A stretch of 64,000 nt of DNA, from positions 1-64,000 of the forward strand of contig NZ_VUYU01000020.1 in NCBI RefSeq assembly GCF_011682065.1, given 5' to 3'. Positions 8,617 to 17,086 of the stretch are shown piece after piece. The notes under the pieces were generated by a model. It did not search any database and had not been told where the DNA came from. It was given only the letters and a program-made list of their open reading frames with translations. The stretch's first letter is position 1; each line of letters opens with the position of its first letter. Made by a program: the position numbers and the translations under genes. Source of the stretch: Massilia rubra. Lineage in GTDB: Bacteria > Pseudomonadota > Gammaproteobacteria > Burkholderiales > Burkholderiaceae_D.

Positions 8617-9660
8617 TTAACGCGACCACAGTTCGGCCTTCAGGAGCGGCTCGTCGTGTTCGATGACGCCGCGCCGGCTGGTCCAGGTCGCGCCAGCTTG
8701 CGCGCTGCCATGCAGCCGGGTGCGCTCAAAGCCGGCGTGGCTGAAGCTGGCGTCGCGCAGATCGGCATAGGAAAAATCGGCGAAGCGCAGGTCGGTGTCG
8801 CGGAAGTTGGCGCCTTCGCAGCACGCCGCCTGGAAATTGGCGTAAGCGAGCCTGGCGCCGTGCAGGTTGGCGCTCCGCAGACTGGCACGCGGCCATAGCG
8901 TTTGTTCAAAAAAACCGCCCGACAGATCGGCGCCGTCCAGGTTGGCCTCGGCAAACAAGGCAAAGCGTGCCTGTGCGCCTCGCAGCAGCGCACCTTGCAG
9001 TTGCGCACCCTTGAACATGCAGTGCGCAATATTGGCCCCGCTGAAATCGGTCTGCGCCAGATTGCTTTCGACAAACTGGCACAGCGGCATATCCAGTCCG
9101 GCAAAGACAGTCCCGCTCAGCTTCGCCTTGGCGAAAACAACGTTCTTCAAGCTGGCCGCGCGCCAAACGCTACCTGCGAAATCGACCTCCATGAACAGCG
9201 TCTTTTCCAACAGCGCTTGGGAGAAATCGCAGTCATGCGCCGAACATTCCGTCACACACAATATTTCCGCCCTGAGAGCGATGAGCTTGGCACCATCGAG
9301 CTTGCAGCGAAGTAGCGCGGCGTTGCTGAAGCACGACAATGCCAACAGCGCATAACGCAGATCGCATTCGAGCATGTTGGCGCCACTGGCATCTGCGCGA
9401 TCGAGCCGGGCATGGCTCAGCTTGCATTTGTTCCATGTCGTTTTGGCCAAGGTCGCACCACGCAGATCGGCCTGTTCAAAATTGCAGTTAATGAAGTCGC
9501 ACTCGCTCAGATCGGCGCCATCGAGCTGGGCGCCCCGAAAGTCCACCTCATTGAATTGCCCCCCGGCTAGTTCGAGCCCTGTCAGCACTGCCCCGCGCAG
9601 GTCGAGTTTCTCCAAGCCCTCGCCGTTCCTGATTGTCGATTGTAGATTTTGTGCTTGCAT
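8617..9660 (-). CDS. Pentapeptide-repeat protein of the T6SS effector module
   Basis: 347 aa, almost entirely pentapeptide repeats of the A(D/N)LXX type from residue ~18: LDLRGAVLTGLELAGGQFNE, FRGAQLDGADLSECDF, FEQADLRGATLAKTTW, and so on to LRFADFSYADLRDASF. Such repeats fold into a right-handed quadrilateral beta-helix. There is no signal peptide. It starts 6 bp after the vgrG stop and is followed by DUF3540. A related but longer protein with an added DUF2169 domain is encoded at the head of the same operon, so the pair may work together as effector-loading scaffold. Whether it is adaptor or effector cannot be told from sequence. Confidence 0.85.
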   Translation of the reverse strand: MQAQNLQSTIRNGEGLEKLDLRGAVLTGLELAGGQFNEVDFRGAQLDGADLSECDFINCNFEQADLRGATLAKTTWNKCKLSHARLDRADASGANMLECDLRYALLALSCFSNAALLRCKLDGAKLIALRAEILCVTECSAHDCDFSQALLEKTLFMEVDFAGSVWRAASLKNVVFAKAKLSGTVFAGLDMPLCQFVESNLAQTDFSGANIAHCMFKGAQLQGALLRGAQARFALFAEANLDGADLSGGFFEQTLWPRASLRSANLHGARLAYANFQAACCEGANFRDTDLRFADFSYADLRDASFSHAGFERTRLHGSAQAGATWTSRRGVIEHDEPLLKAELWSR

Positions 9661-9666
9661 GGCGGT

Positions 9667-12177
9667 TCAAAATATCAGGTTCATGAATCTGCTATTCACC
9701 CGCACCCCGCCACTCTCGTTGGACACTGCGGAGACTTGGTGATAAGCGACATTCCCTTCGACTTTCATGCCATTGACGTCGCGCTTGTACAGGCAAAAGT
9801 CGGTTTTTATGCCGAAAAAGCTTAATGCTTTTCCCAGAAAGGCGACTTGGACAATGCGCATGTTTGTGTTGAGTGGCACCACGGATAACGCTGATGTTGC
9901 ATAGGTTAATTTGAAGATCCCGACAAAGTCGACGGAGTAGGTTGAAGTCATACCAAGTTTATTGTCGTAAGTGCCGCCACCAGTGCTACTTTTAGCGGGA
10001 GTGGGCGTGGGCGTGGGAGTGGGGATGGGACCCGGAGCGGGAGTGGTGCCGGGACCGGGAGCGACAGCGCCGCCGCCGCCACCGCCAGCTTTGATGAATA
10101 CGTTACCACCAATAATATTGTGGATACCGCTCGTATGGTGGTCGGCATTGCTCGCGGTTACCTTATGTCCGCCATGCACAACGTGAACGTGGCTGCCTTC
10201 GACGATGTGGTCCTGGTTTCCACTGACCGCGCGCAAATAATCACCGATGACATTCTGTGCCTGATTGCCGTTCAGCATATGCACCTGGTTGCCATTCAAA
10301 TCGTAATTGCGATGTCCATACACCGTGTAATTGTGGTCCCCGTGCAGGACGTAATTGTGATTGCCATAGATGGTTTCGTTGTAGTCGCCCGTGACAATAT
10401 GCTCGTGGTGCCCGGTGACTTTATGCGCATGGCCGCTCTGGTGCTGCTCGGTGCTGGCGCCGGCCACCGTGCGGGTACTGGTGCCGCCAACCGTATGGGC
10501 ATGATTGGCGTCGATGGCAGTTACCTTATTGGCGCCGACACTTTCGGTCAGGTTGGCCGCCACCGATTGGGTCGCGTTGGCGCCAATCGACTCCGTATGG
10601 TTGGCGACGATGGTCTCGACCTGATTGTTACCGACCGTATTGGTCTTGTCGTGTTCCACTTCGATCAACATGTCCTTTTCGGCATGCAGCGCCAGCCTTT
10701 CCGCGCCCATGGCGTCCTCGAACTCCAGCGAATTGGCATTGGCGGGCGAGCCGCCCTTGGTCGAGCGCGACACGATGCCGCTTTTGCTGGCCGCGCCCGG
10801 CAGTCCGAACGGGGGCATCTGGTCGGCGTTGTAGGTGCTGCCGATGACAATCGGCCGGTCGGCCTCGCCACCGATGAAATCGACGATGACTTCCTGCCCT
10901 ACGCGCGGGATGTACAAGGCGCCGAAATTGGACCCAGCCCAGCTGCTTGCCACACGCAGCCAGCACGAACTGTTTTCGTCCATGGTGCCGTAGCGGTCCC
11001 AGCGAAACTGCACTTTGATGCGGCCGTATTCGTCGGTCCAGATTTCTTCGCCCGCAGGGCCGACCACGGTCGCCGTTTGCGGGCCGTTGGTGCGCGGCTT
11101 GGGCGTGACACGGCGCGGGCGAAATGGCAGGCTGGCCGGTTGCGTGACGAAATCGCATTCGTAGCAGGCCGGGGTCGGGTCGCTGGCGTAACAAGGTTCC
11201 TGCAAGCGATACGTCACGCTCACCAGCAGATACTCGCGGTTAGCCTCGTCGCGCGGGCAGTTGCTCAGGTTGAAGCGGTAGCCGGGCGCCAGGGCGCGCA
11301 CGGTGGCGTGACCATGGTCGCGTTCACGCTCGCACTGCAATCCTTCTAGGCGAATGCGGCTGTAATGGTCGGAATCGCCCATCTCGGCGTAGCCACCCAT
11401 CCAGTCGTAGACTTCCATGTCGCCATGCTGGTGCGAAGCGGCGTTGGCGCGCTGGTTCTGCAGCCTGGCGCGCGGCTTGGTGAAATTGAAGTCGTCCGTC
11501 ACGTAGCTGCCCGGGGCGATTTCTTGCGCCACGTGGTAGCGGTCGATGAACTCTTCCTGGGGCGTGGCTACGCGCTCGGCCTTGAAGAAGGGGATCGAGG
11601 CGTAGTCGGGCAGTACCTCGTGCGCGCCGATATCATCGGCCAGCACCAGGGTATGGCTGCCCAGCGCATGCTTGAAGTAATAATAGATGCCTTCGTGTTC
11701 CATCAGGCGGCTGACGAAGTCGAAGTCGGTCTCCTGGTACTGCACACAATACGTCCAGGTGCGGTAATTGCCGGTCAGATTAAGCTCCAGGGCAAAGCCA
11801 TATTCCCCGAGTACTTCCTGCAAGATCTCGGCGACGCTTTTGTTCTGGAAGATCTTGCAGTCCTTGGTTTGCGTAAGCAGCCACAACCACGGGCGCACGA
11901 TGGCGCGGTAGCGCCAGCTGCGCGCGGTTGCCCCTTCGCGACCCACCAGCATGCCGCGCCCGACGATGCCGTTCAGGTAGCGCACTGCGCCGTCGCGCGT
12001 CTGTATTTCCAGCGTCAATGGCTGTCCCAGCAGCGCCTTCAGGTCCAGCGCGTTACTATCGGCAATCATGTCCACTTCAAATTCGAACAACTGCGACAGG
12101 GCTTCGGTGCCGCGCAGGGCGCTAAAGAGCAGCACCTCGTCACCGAGGGGCGTGTGGGCTTTTACAATGCGGTCCAT
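9667..12177 (-). CDS. vgrG: Type VI secretion tip protein VgrG with C-terminal extension
   Basis: 836 aa. The gp27-like part starts MDRIVKAHTPLGDEVLLFSA. It continues with KIFQNKSVAEILQEVLGEYG, YQETDFDFVSRLMEHEGIYY and the OB domain (EEIWTDEYGRIKVQFRWDRY, SCWLRVASSWAGSNFGALYI, PRVGQEVIVDFIGGEADRP). Residues ~520-690 are a long His/Asn-rich repeat helix (HNYVLHGDHNYTVYGHRNYD). A Pro/Thr linker (PTPTPTPTP) leads to a ~105-residue C-terminal domain without a recognised family, ending VRVNSRFMNLIF. The extension may be cargo or an adaptor dock. AAGGAAA lies upstream of the ATG. It follows the hydrolase gene by 49 bp and precedes the pentapeptide gene, so this is the VgrG that most likely delivers the local effector. 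Confidence 0.92.
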   Translation of the reverse strand: MDRIVKAHTPLGDEVLLFSALRGTEALSQLFEFEVDMIADSNALDLKALLGQPLTLEIQTRDGAVRYLNGIVGRGMLVGREGATARSWRYRAIVRPWLWLLTQTKDCKIFQNKSVAEILQEVLGEYGFALELNLTGNYRTWTYCVQYQETDFDFVSRLMEHEGIYYYFKHALGSHTLVLADDIGAHEVLPDYASIPFFKAERVATPQEEFIDRYHVAQEIAPGSYVTDDFNFTKPRARLQNQRANAASHQHGDMEVYDWMGGYAEMGDSDHYSRIRLEGLQCERERDHGHATVRALAPGYRFNLSNCPRDEANREYLLVSVTYRLQEPCYASDPTPACYECDFVTQPASLPFRPRRVTPKPRTNGPQTATVVGPAGEEIWTDEYGRIKVQFRWDRYGTMDENSSCWLRVASSWAGSNFGALYIPRVGQEVIVDFIGGEADRPIVIGSTYNADQMPPFGLPGAASKSGIVSRSTKGGSPANANSLEFEDAMGAERLALHAEKDMLIEVEHDKTNTVGNNQVETIVANHTESIGANATQSVAANLTESVGANKVTAIDANHAHTVGGTSTRTVAGASTEQHQSGHAHKVTGHHEHIVTGDYNETIYGNHNYVLHGDHNYTVYGHRNYDLNGNQVHMLNGNQAQNVIGDYLRAVSGNQDHIVEGSHVHVVHGGHKVTASNADHHTSGIHNIIGGNVFIKAGGGGGGAVAPGPGTTPAPGPIPTPTPTPTPAKSSTGGGTYDNKLGMTSTYSVDFVGIFKLTYATSALSVVPLNTNMRIVQVAFLGKALSFFGIKTDFCLYKRDVNGMKVEGNVAYHQVSAVSNESGGVRVNSRFMNLIF

Positions 12178-12226
12178 ATCAATTTCCTTCCAGGCTTAAA
12201 CACAATTTTTGGGTGCGGACAGCCGC

Positions 12227-13018
12227 TCATGCTGCGATGTCACGTAATAGTTCGGCTACCTTCGGCCACCAGAAGTCGACCCCATCCGGGTCCAGCACGT
12301 AGCGGTGAGCGCACTCCTTGAAGCGGCCGAGGTTGACAAATTCAGCGTTGGCGCCGTGCTCGCAGTAGGCCTCATGCAGCGAGCTGGCATAGTCCAGCGG
12401 CCAGAAGCTGTCGTTGTCGGCGTACAGCCACAGCGAGCGCACTTTGGCGCGCCGGCCGTAATACCGGAACGCGTCGCGTAGCGGCTGCTGCCAGCCCTGG
12501 TCCGACTCCCCGCGCAGGCCGCCGGCAAAGTTCACCAGGGCGCGCACGCCGGCATGCGGCTTCATGCCGTAGGCCAGTGTTCCCAGTGCGCCGTACGAAT
12601 GCCCGCTGACGATGATGCGGCTGGCGTCGATATACGGCTTGCCGGACATGGCCAGCACCACGGTCTCGATGTCGCGCGCACAGCACAGTCCGGCGGAAAG
12701 CGGGTTGGACCAGTGGCTCAGATGGCGGCCGCCCGAGTCGGCAAACCCCCTGCGGTTAGGGGCGGCAACGGCGTAGCCCTGGCGCAGCAGGACCCTGGCC
12801 AGGGCGTCCGGCCGGCTGCGCGCTTGATGCGCGGTATTGCCGAAATTCCTGCCGTGGTTAAATACCCAGAGAGGAAACGGGCCCGGCCCGCCGGGCAGGT
12901 ACAAGGTGGTTACCATCATGACCGGCTCGGCCCCGCGCGAGGCGATATGCAGCATGCGGCAGGCCCGCCTGGGGGGAGGGCAACAGGCCGGACTGGCGAC
13001 GACGCTGCGGTACTTCAA
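12227..13018 (-). CDS. Alpha/beta hydrolase, candidate T6SS effector
   Basis: 263 aa from a TTG start with AAAGGG 6 nt upstream; an internal Met (residue 22) is the alternative. Core alpha/beta-hydrolase features: FPLWVFNHGRNFG (oxyanion strand), RQGYAVAAPNRRGFADSGG, nucleophile elbow GHSYGALG (Ser ~147), acid in LWLYADNDSFWPLDY and His in FKECAHRYVLD. This gives a complete Ser-Asp-His triad of the dienelactone-hydrolase or esterase type. The N-terminus (ASPACCPPPRRAC) is odd for a cytoplasmic enzyme, but no clear signal peptide is seen. It lies between the PAAR-like gene and vgrG, the classical slot for a T6SS cargo. A lipase or esterase effector is the best guess; a housekeeping hydrolase is less likely here. 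Confidence 0.8.
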   Translation of the reverse strand: MKYRSVVASPACCPPPRRACRMLHIASRGAEPVMMVTTLYLPGGPGPFPLWVFNHGRNFGNTAHQARSRPDALARVLLRQGYAVAAPNRRGFADSGGRHLSHWSNPLSAGLCCARDIETVVLAMSGKPYIDASRIIVSGHSYGALGTLAYGMKPHAGVRALVNFAGGLRGESDQGWQQPLRDAFRYYGRRAKVRSLWLYADNDSFWPLDYASSLHEAYCEHGANAEFVNLGRFKECAHRYVLDPDGVDFWWPKVAELLRDIAA

Positions 13019-13043
13019 GGAAAACCCTTTCGGAAGGCCATGG

Positions 13044-13397
13044 CTAAAACGCCAGCACCTTGAACTGTCCTGGCACCAGATAGATGCCCGGTGCGTTGGT
13101 GGAATTCTGGATCGACATGCTGGTCATGCGCGTTGCGGGCGTCGCTTTGATCAGCAGGTTGTATTTGCCGGTCACTTCGCGCGACGGTCCCATGACCGTA
13201 CCGCTGGCCACGCCAACGCCGGGCAAGGTCATGGTCATCGGCGCAAAGGTAGCCAGGTTGTGGGCCGGGGTGCCGCCAACGAGGATGTTGAAGGCATTCG
13301 GGATGTGCATCGGCGCTGGTGCGGCGTTGGGCGAGGTAATCGGAATCTTTGCGTCGACCGGCGCCAGGGAGAGGCCAAGTTGGGTTTTCAAGAACAT
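13044..13397 (-). CDS. DUF4150 / PAAR-like tip protein
   Basis: 117 aa. Start chosen at MFLKTQLGLSLAPVDAKIPI (AGGAC 5 nt upstream) because the longer reading adds 17 non-matching residues. The segments APAPMHIPNAFNILVGGTPA, NLATFAPMTMTLPGVGVASG and VMGPSREVTGKYNLLIKATP match the DUF4150 pattern, a PAAR-like fold that caps VgrG spikes and connects effectors to them. It is short and has no toxin fusion, so the effector is presumably the separately encoded hydrolase 25 bp downstream. It follows the DUF2169 gene by ~47 bp, the common order DUF2169-DUF4150 in T6SS cargo modules. Confidence 0.82.
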   Translation of the reverse strand: MFLKTQLGLSLAPVDAKIPITSPNAAPAPMHIPNAFNILVGGTPAHNLATFAPMTMTLPGVGVASGTVMGPSREVTGKYNLLIKATPATRMTSMSIQNSTNAPGIYLVPGQFKVLAF

Positions 13398-13444
13398 GGG
13401 GTGTCCTGCTTGAGTTGTAAGAAAATCATCGGCGTCACTCGGCC

Positions 13445-16102
13445 TCACTCGGCCAAGGCGGTGTCAGGCGTCAGCCGGGGCAAGAATTTGGTCTGTTCCA
13501 GGTAGGCCTGGTCGAACAGGGTGCCGCCGTCGCCCAGCGTTTGCGCCAGGTCGGCGCGAAACAGGTTGGCGCCGCGCAGGTCGCACGAACGCAAATCGGC
13601 TTTCGCCAGGCTTGCGCCGATCAGATTGGCGCCGCGCAGGTCGCTGGCGACCAGATTGGCACGGGTGAAAAAACTGCCGCTGGCATTCATGCGCTGCAAG
13701 TTGGCGCCGCTGAGGTTGGCTTCGGAAAAGTCCGTGATCGCCGCTGTCGCGCCGTTGAAATTTGCGCGTTGCATGCTGATTTCACGGAAATTGCATTGGG
13801 ATAGCTGGGCATCCGTGAAATCGGCATCATCGAGTGACGTTTTGTCGGTGACCGCGCAGGTGCGCAAGACGCTGCCGCGAAAACTCAGCCGCGCCGCATC
13901 GGTCGTGACCCATGCGCTGTCTTGCAAGGTGGCCTTGTCAAAACAGAGATCTTCTTGCCGGCCTTCGATAAAGACGCATTTTTCGAACTGCGCATGCATA
14001 AAGCTGCAATTGCGCATGCCAACTTTGTAGAAGGTCACCGAGAAAAAGCGCGCCCCTTCAAAATTTGCCGACGCGATCTGCATGTCGGTGAGCATGACTT
14101 CACCGATCTGCGCGTGCGAGAAGTCGCCATGATCGAGCTTGGCTTCTTCCCATGCGCACTTGTTCAGTATGGCGTGCGCGAACGAGGCGTGGCGGGCGTC
14201 GGCTTGCGCCAGGCTGGCGCCATCGCACCTGGCGTGCGCAAAGCTGGCGCCGGCCAGCGAGGTGCGCGCCAGGATCGCTTCGGCAAAGTTGCAACCGTCC
14301 AGCTTTGCGCCGCGCAAGTCGGCGCTTTCCAGCATGGCGGCGCTAAAATCGGCGCCGCGCAAATCCATGCCCGACAGATCCGCCCCGGTCAGGTCCAGGC
14401 CGGCAAAGTCCCGCGTGCTGGCGTAGATCGCCGTCACCTGCTCGCGCATGCGCCGGGCCGCATCGCCGACCAGCACGGCGGCCGGGGCGAAACCGGTCAC
14501 GCCATGCAGATACATTTTGTGCATTTTCGCTTTCAGCTCCGCAGCCGGCATGATCTCGGGCACTGGCGTCTCGGGAAATGTTTTTCCCATGGCTGCCATG
14601 TGAGCGTGGCTGGCGCCGACCTCGGCGAAGCTGTGGGTGGGCGCCGCCGGCGCTCGCGTGACGCCGGCATTGCTGCCCAGCAGAGGGGCCAACTGGTCCA
14701 GCATGGCAAGCTGGTTCTTGTGTTCGGGCGGGAGATGGGCCGCCATGTCCAGACGCGACTTCGCCAGCGTGGCCCGCGCTTGATCCATGTCGGCGGCGTG
14801 CAGCCGATCCACCTTTTCCATAAATTGTGGCAAGTCTTCCAGGCGGCGCGGCAGGTCGGGAGCGGAGTTCATTGTCGGTAAGATGTCGTCCGGAACGAGC
14901 CCTTCCTCGCGCGCTGTTTGCGCGGCCTTGTCGCGCTGGTTATGCATGTGCTGCCGAAGATTGCGTTCCAGCGGGCCTGGCGCCGGGTCGAACATGGTGT
15001 CTTCGCCAGGAAACAGCGGGCCGAGCGCCACGCCGTCAGGCAGCAGGTCGCCATCGCGAAAGGCGTAGTTGCTGCCAGTCCTGGTGTCGACCCTCTGGGC
15101 GAGCACCTTCAGGAAGTGGGCGTGATCGCGTTTTGCATGGCGATGCTCCAGCGCCGGCATTAGTTGCACGACGTCGTGGGCATCATCCTGGTCGATCCCG
15201 ACCACGCCGTGATACATCAGCACGCTTTCCAGCCGGTGCGGGAAGAACCAGGCGGTGGTCAGCCGCAAGTCGATGTCGGTGCTAATCTGCTTGCCGTTCT
15301 GCTGTTTGACCACGAGGCAACGGCCAACCCAGTCGGGAATGGTCCCGCTCAATACCGGGTGCTCCGGGTGCAGGTTGCGCAAGGTGTAGGGCGCGCCGGC
15401 AAGTTCAAAGTTAGCCGGGAAGTGCTGATCGTCGGGCGCGGCGTTCCATGCGCGCCAGTCCATGCCGCGGGCAAGGCCGGGGAAGTCATTCTCGAACCAG
15501 GCTTGGTCGTGCACGCCCATGCGCGACTGGCGCTGCTGCCAGGCGATGTCGATCGGTCCCATGCCAGCCGGCGCGGACGGTGGCCTGCCTGGCGATTGGT
15601 ACAGTTCGCCGGCCAGCTCGATGTTTGGCAGCCGGATCACGTGTTGACCGCCAATATGGTCGGCGTCGATGCCACGGCCAAGCGGATTGGTAGCGCAGGC
15701 CGCGCCGCCGAACGCATGCGTCCAGTCCAGCGGCATGGCATCGAACGGCGCCGGCGCACTGGCGCCACCGGCGATCCAATAGCGGTCGCCAAAGACAGTC
15801 AGGCGTTTTTCTATATGACCAACCTGGGCGGCAACGGCGCATCGGGTTTTGTCTTGCTGATGGTGGGTGTAGCCAAAACCGGATACCAGGAACTCCGGAT
15901 ATTGTTTTGGCAAGCCCAGATCGAGGACGGCGGTTTCTCCCAGCTCGCTTGCCAGCATCGGCCACAAGCCTTGTTCATTCAATAGTTGGGGATTGGGGCC
16001 CAGCGTGACATGCGCATACGCCGTCACGCATAAAAAATGCTTGTTCTCCCAGGTAAAGGGCCGGGGTAATACGCCCAGGCGCATCGGCTTGATGATCTTC
16101 AT
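13445..16102 (-). CDS. DUF2169 and pentapeptide-repeat fusion protein
   Basis: 885 aa. Residues ~1-330 are a DUF2169 domain (MRLGVLPRPFTWENKHFLCV, ALDWTHAFGG-like core PLDWTHAFGGAACATNPLGR, DQAWFENDFPGLARGMDWRA, FPANFELAGAPYTLRNLHPE, FFPHRLESVLMYHGVVGIDQ). In characterised systems DUF2169 proteins act as chaperones or adaptors that load effectors on PAAR-like proteins. A Pro/charged linker (~400-560) follows, then from ~575 a long pentapeptide helix (FAGLDLTGADLSGMDLRGAD to LRSCDLRGANLFRADLAQTL). It is first in the effector operon, behind a 222-bp AT-rich gap. No strong ribosome site is seen before the ATG. The domain fusion links adaptor and scaffold in one chain. Confidence 0.88.
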   Translation of the reverse strand: MKIIKPMRLGVLPRPFTWENKHFLCVTAYAHVTLGPNPQLLNEQGLWPMLASELGETAVLDLGLPKQYPEFLVSGFGYTHHQQDKTRCAVAAQVGHIEKRLTVFGDRYWIAGGASAPAPFDAMPLDWTHAFGGAACATNPLGRGIDADHIGGQHVIRLPNIELAGELYQSPGRPPSAPAGMGPIDIAWQQRQSRMGVHDQAWFENDFPGLARGMDWRAWNAAPDDQHFPANFELAGAPYTLRNLHPEHPVLSGTIPDWVGRCLVVKQQNGKQISTDIDLRLTTAWFFPHRLESVLMYHGVVGIDQDDAHDVVQLMPALEHRHAKRDHAHFLKVLAQRVDTRTGSNYAFRDGDLLPDGVALGPLFPGEDTMFDPAPGPLERNLRQHMHNQRDKAAQTAREEGLVPDDILPTMNSAPDLPRRLEDLPQFMEKVDRLHAADMDQARATLAKSRLDMAAHLPPEHKNQLAMLDQLAPLLGSNAGVTRAPAAPTHSFAEVGASHAHMAAMGKTFPETPVPEIMPAAELKAKMHKMYLHGVTGFAPAAVLVGDAARRMREQVTAIYASTRDFAGLDLTGADLSGMDLRGADFSAAMLESADLRGAKLDGCNFAEAILARTSLAGASFAHARCDGASLAQADARHASFAHAILNKCAWEEAKLDHGDFSHAQIGEVMLTDMQIASANFEGARFFSVTFYKVGMRNCSFMHAQFEKCVFIEGRQEDLCFDKATLQDSAWVTTDAARLSFRGSVLRTCAVTDKTSLDDADFTDAQLSQCNFREISMQRANFNGATAAITDFSEANLSGANLQRMNASGSFFTRANLVASDLRGANLIGASLAKADLRSCDLRGANLFRADLAQTLGDGGTLFDQAYLEQTKFLPRLTPDTALAE

Positions 16103-16324
16103 ACGTGCTTATTCATCCATGACGCTGGAACTAAAATCGATATGAAACGCGCGATATTCCATAAATCAGGATCTGATAATAGAATATTGCAATTATCTTA
16201 ATTGGCGGGCTATGCTAACGTTATTGAAGCGGCCCGGTCAATAATGTTCCACAAGGTTTTGACTATATTAATTTAGTCATTAACAGGTAATATATATAAT
16301 GTATGGCTTGTAATCCGGCGCTTA
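16103..16324 (-). promoter_or_regulatory. AT-rich gap upstream of the effector operon, likely promoter region
   Basis: About 220 bp, clearly AT-richer than the neighbours, between the phosphatase stop and the DUF2169 start. On the minus strand TTGACC (near 16222) and TAGCAT (near 16200) are about 18 nt apart and could form a weak sigma70 promoter. A GGCGCTT/AAGCGCC hairpin overlaps the phosphatase stop (16317-16333). No coding potential. The low GC content separates structural and effector parts of the locus. Confidence 0.35.
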
Positions 16325-17086
16325 TCAAGCGCCCGGCGCGCGCGTGACCAATTGCGGATCGCCGACCCATACGCCCAGCGCCGAGTAGTTGTCTTGCGTG
16401 CCCTCGCCATCGCTGCGTTGACGCACTTCCCCGGCAAGCAGGGTGATCCAATCTGTCACATTGCCCGCTACTTGCAGGCAGCGCTGCATCGCGGCGTCAT
16501 CGAGCCCGTTCCAGAAGCCGTCGGTGCACAGCAGATAGGCATCGCCGTCTTCAAGTGAATACGCCGCTCCGGGCTCGATAGTGTCGGTATCGGCCTGGCC
16601 CAGCGCGTGGCTGAGCAAATGCGCTTTGTCCGGGCTGCACGACAAACCCGCCCGCTGCAGTTGGGCGGCCAGGCTGTGGTCTTGCGTGCGTTGCAGCAGA
16701 CACCCACGCCGGAACAGGTACAGGCGGCTGTCCCCGACATGAATCCACTGCGCCATCCGTTCGCGCCGGTCGATGAACAGCGCCACCATGGTCGCCGCCA
16801 TGCGCGCCCGTTCGGGGTTGCGCCTTTGTTCCGCGACGATGGCAGCGTCGGCGGCATCCACGCTGCCGTGCGTCATCGCTTGCAGGCCGAACGATTGCTT
16901 GTCATCGAGTTGCTGCAAGGCCCAGTGCACCGCCAACTTCGATGCGATGGCGCCGCCGGCCTGGCCACCCACGCCGTCGCTGATCACAAAGCAGGCGTCG
17001 CGGTCACGCACGCGGGAACCTAACGCGTCTTCATTGCTGGCGCGGCCGCCTCGATGCGAACATTGCGCCGTGGACAAGGTCAGCAT
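16325..17086 (-). CDS. PP2C-family Ser/Thr phosphatase (T6SS PppA-like)
   Basis: 253 aa from MLTLSTAQCSHRGGRASNED; the longer frame adds 46 non-homologous residues. PP2C motifs are all present: RGGRASNEDA (motif 1), VISDGVGGQAGG (metal-binding Asp), MAATMVALFI, WIHVGDSRLYLFRRG, TQDHSLAAQLQ, LLSHALG, DAYLLCTDGFWNGL and TQDNYSALGVWV. The protein is soluble and cytoplasmic. The start overlaps the end of the FHA gene by 7 bp (ATGctga), so translation is coupled. In T6SS loci such phosphatases reverse phosphorylation of FHA proteins by the PpkA-type kinase; the kinase here is encoded 13 kb upstream in the same operon. Confidence 0.9.
   Translation of the reverse strand: MLTLSTAQCSHRGGRASNEDALGSRVRDRDACFVISDGVGGQAGGAIASKLAVHWALQQLDDKQSFGLQAMTHGSVDAADAAIVAEQRRNPERARMAATMVALFIDRRERMAQWIHVGDSRLYLFRRGCLLQRTQDHSLAAQLQRAGLSCSPDKAHLLSHALGQADTDTIEPGAAYSLEDGDAYLLCTDGFWNGLDDAAMQRCLQVAGNVTDWITLLAGEVRQRSDGEGTQDNYSALGVWVGDPQLVTRAPGA

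Noticed and set aside
8640-9650. Regular short periodicity in DNA
   Set aside because: Explained by the codons of pentapeptide repeats; the same applies to 13,500-14,400.
10000-10066. Short tandem repeats that look like a CRISPR-like or satellite array
   Set aside because: They encode the Pro/Thr linker of VgrG and stay in frame; no spacers exist.
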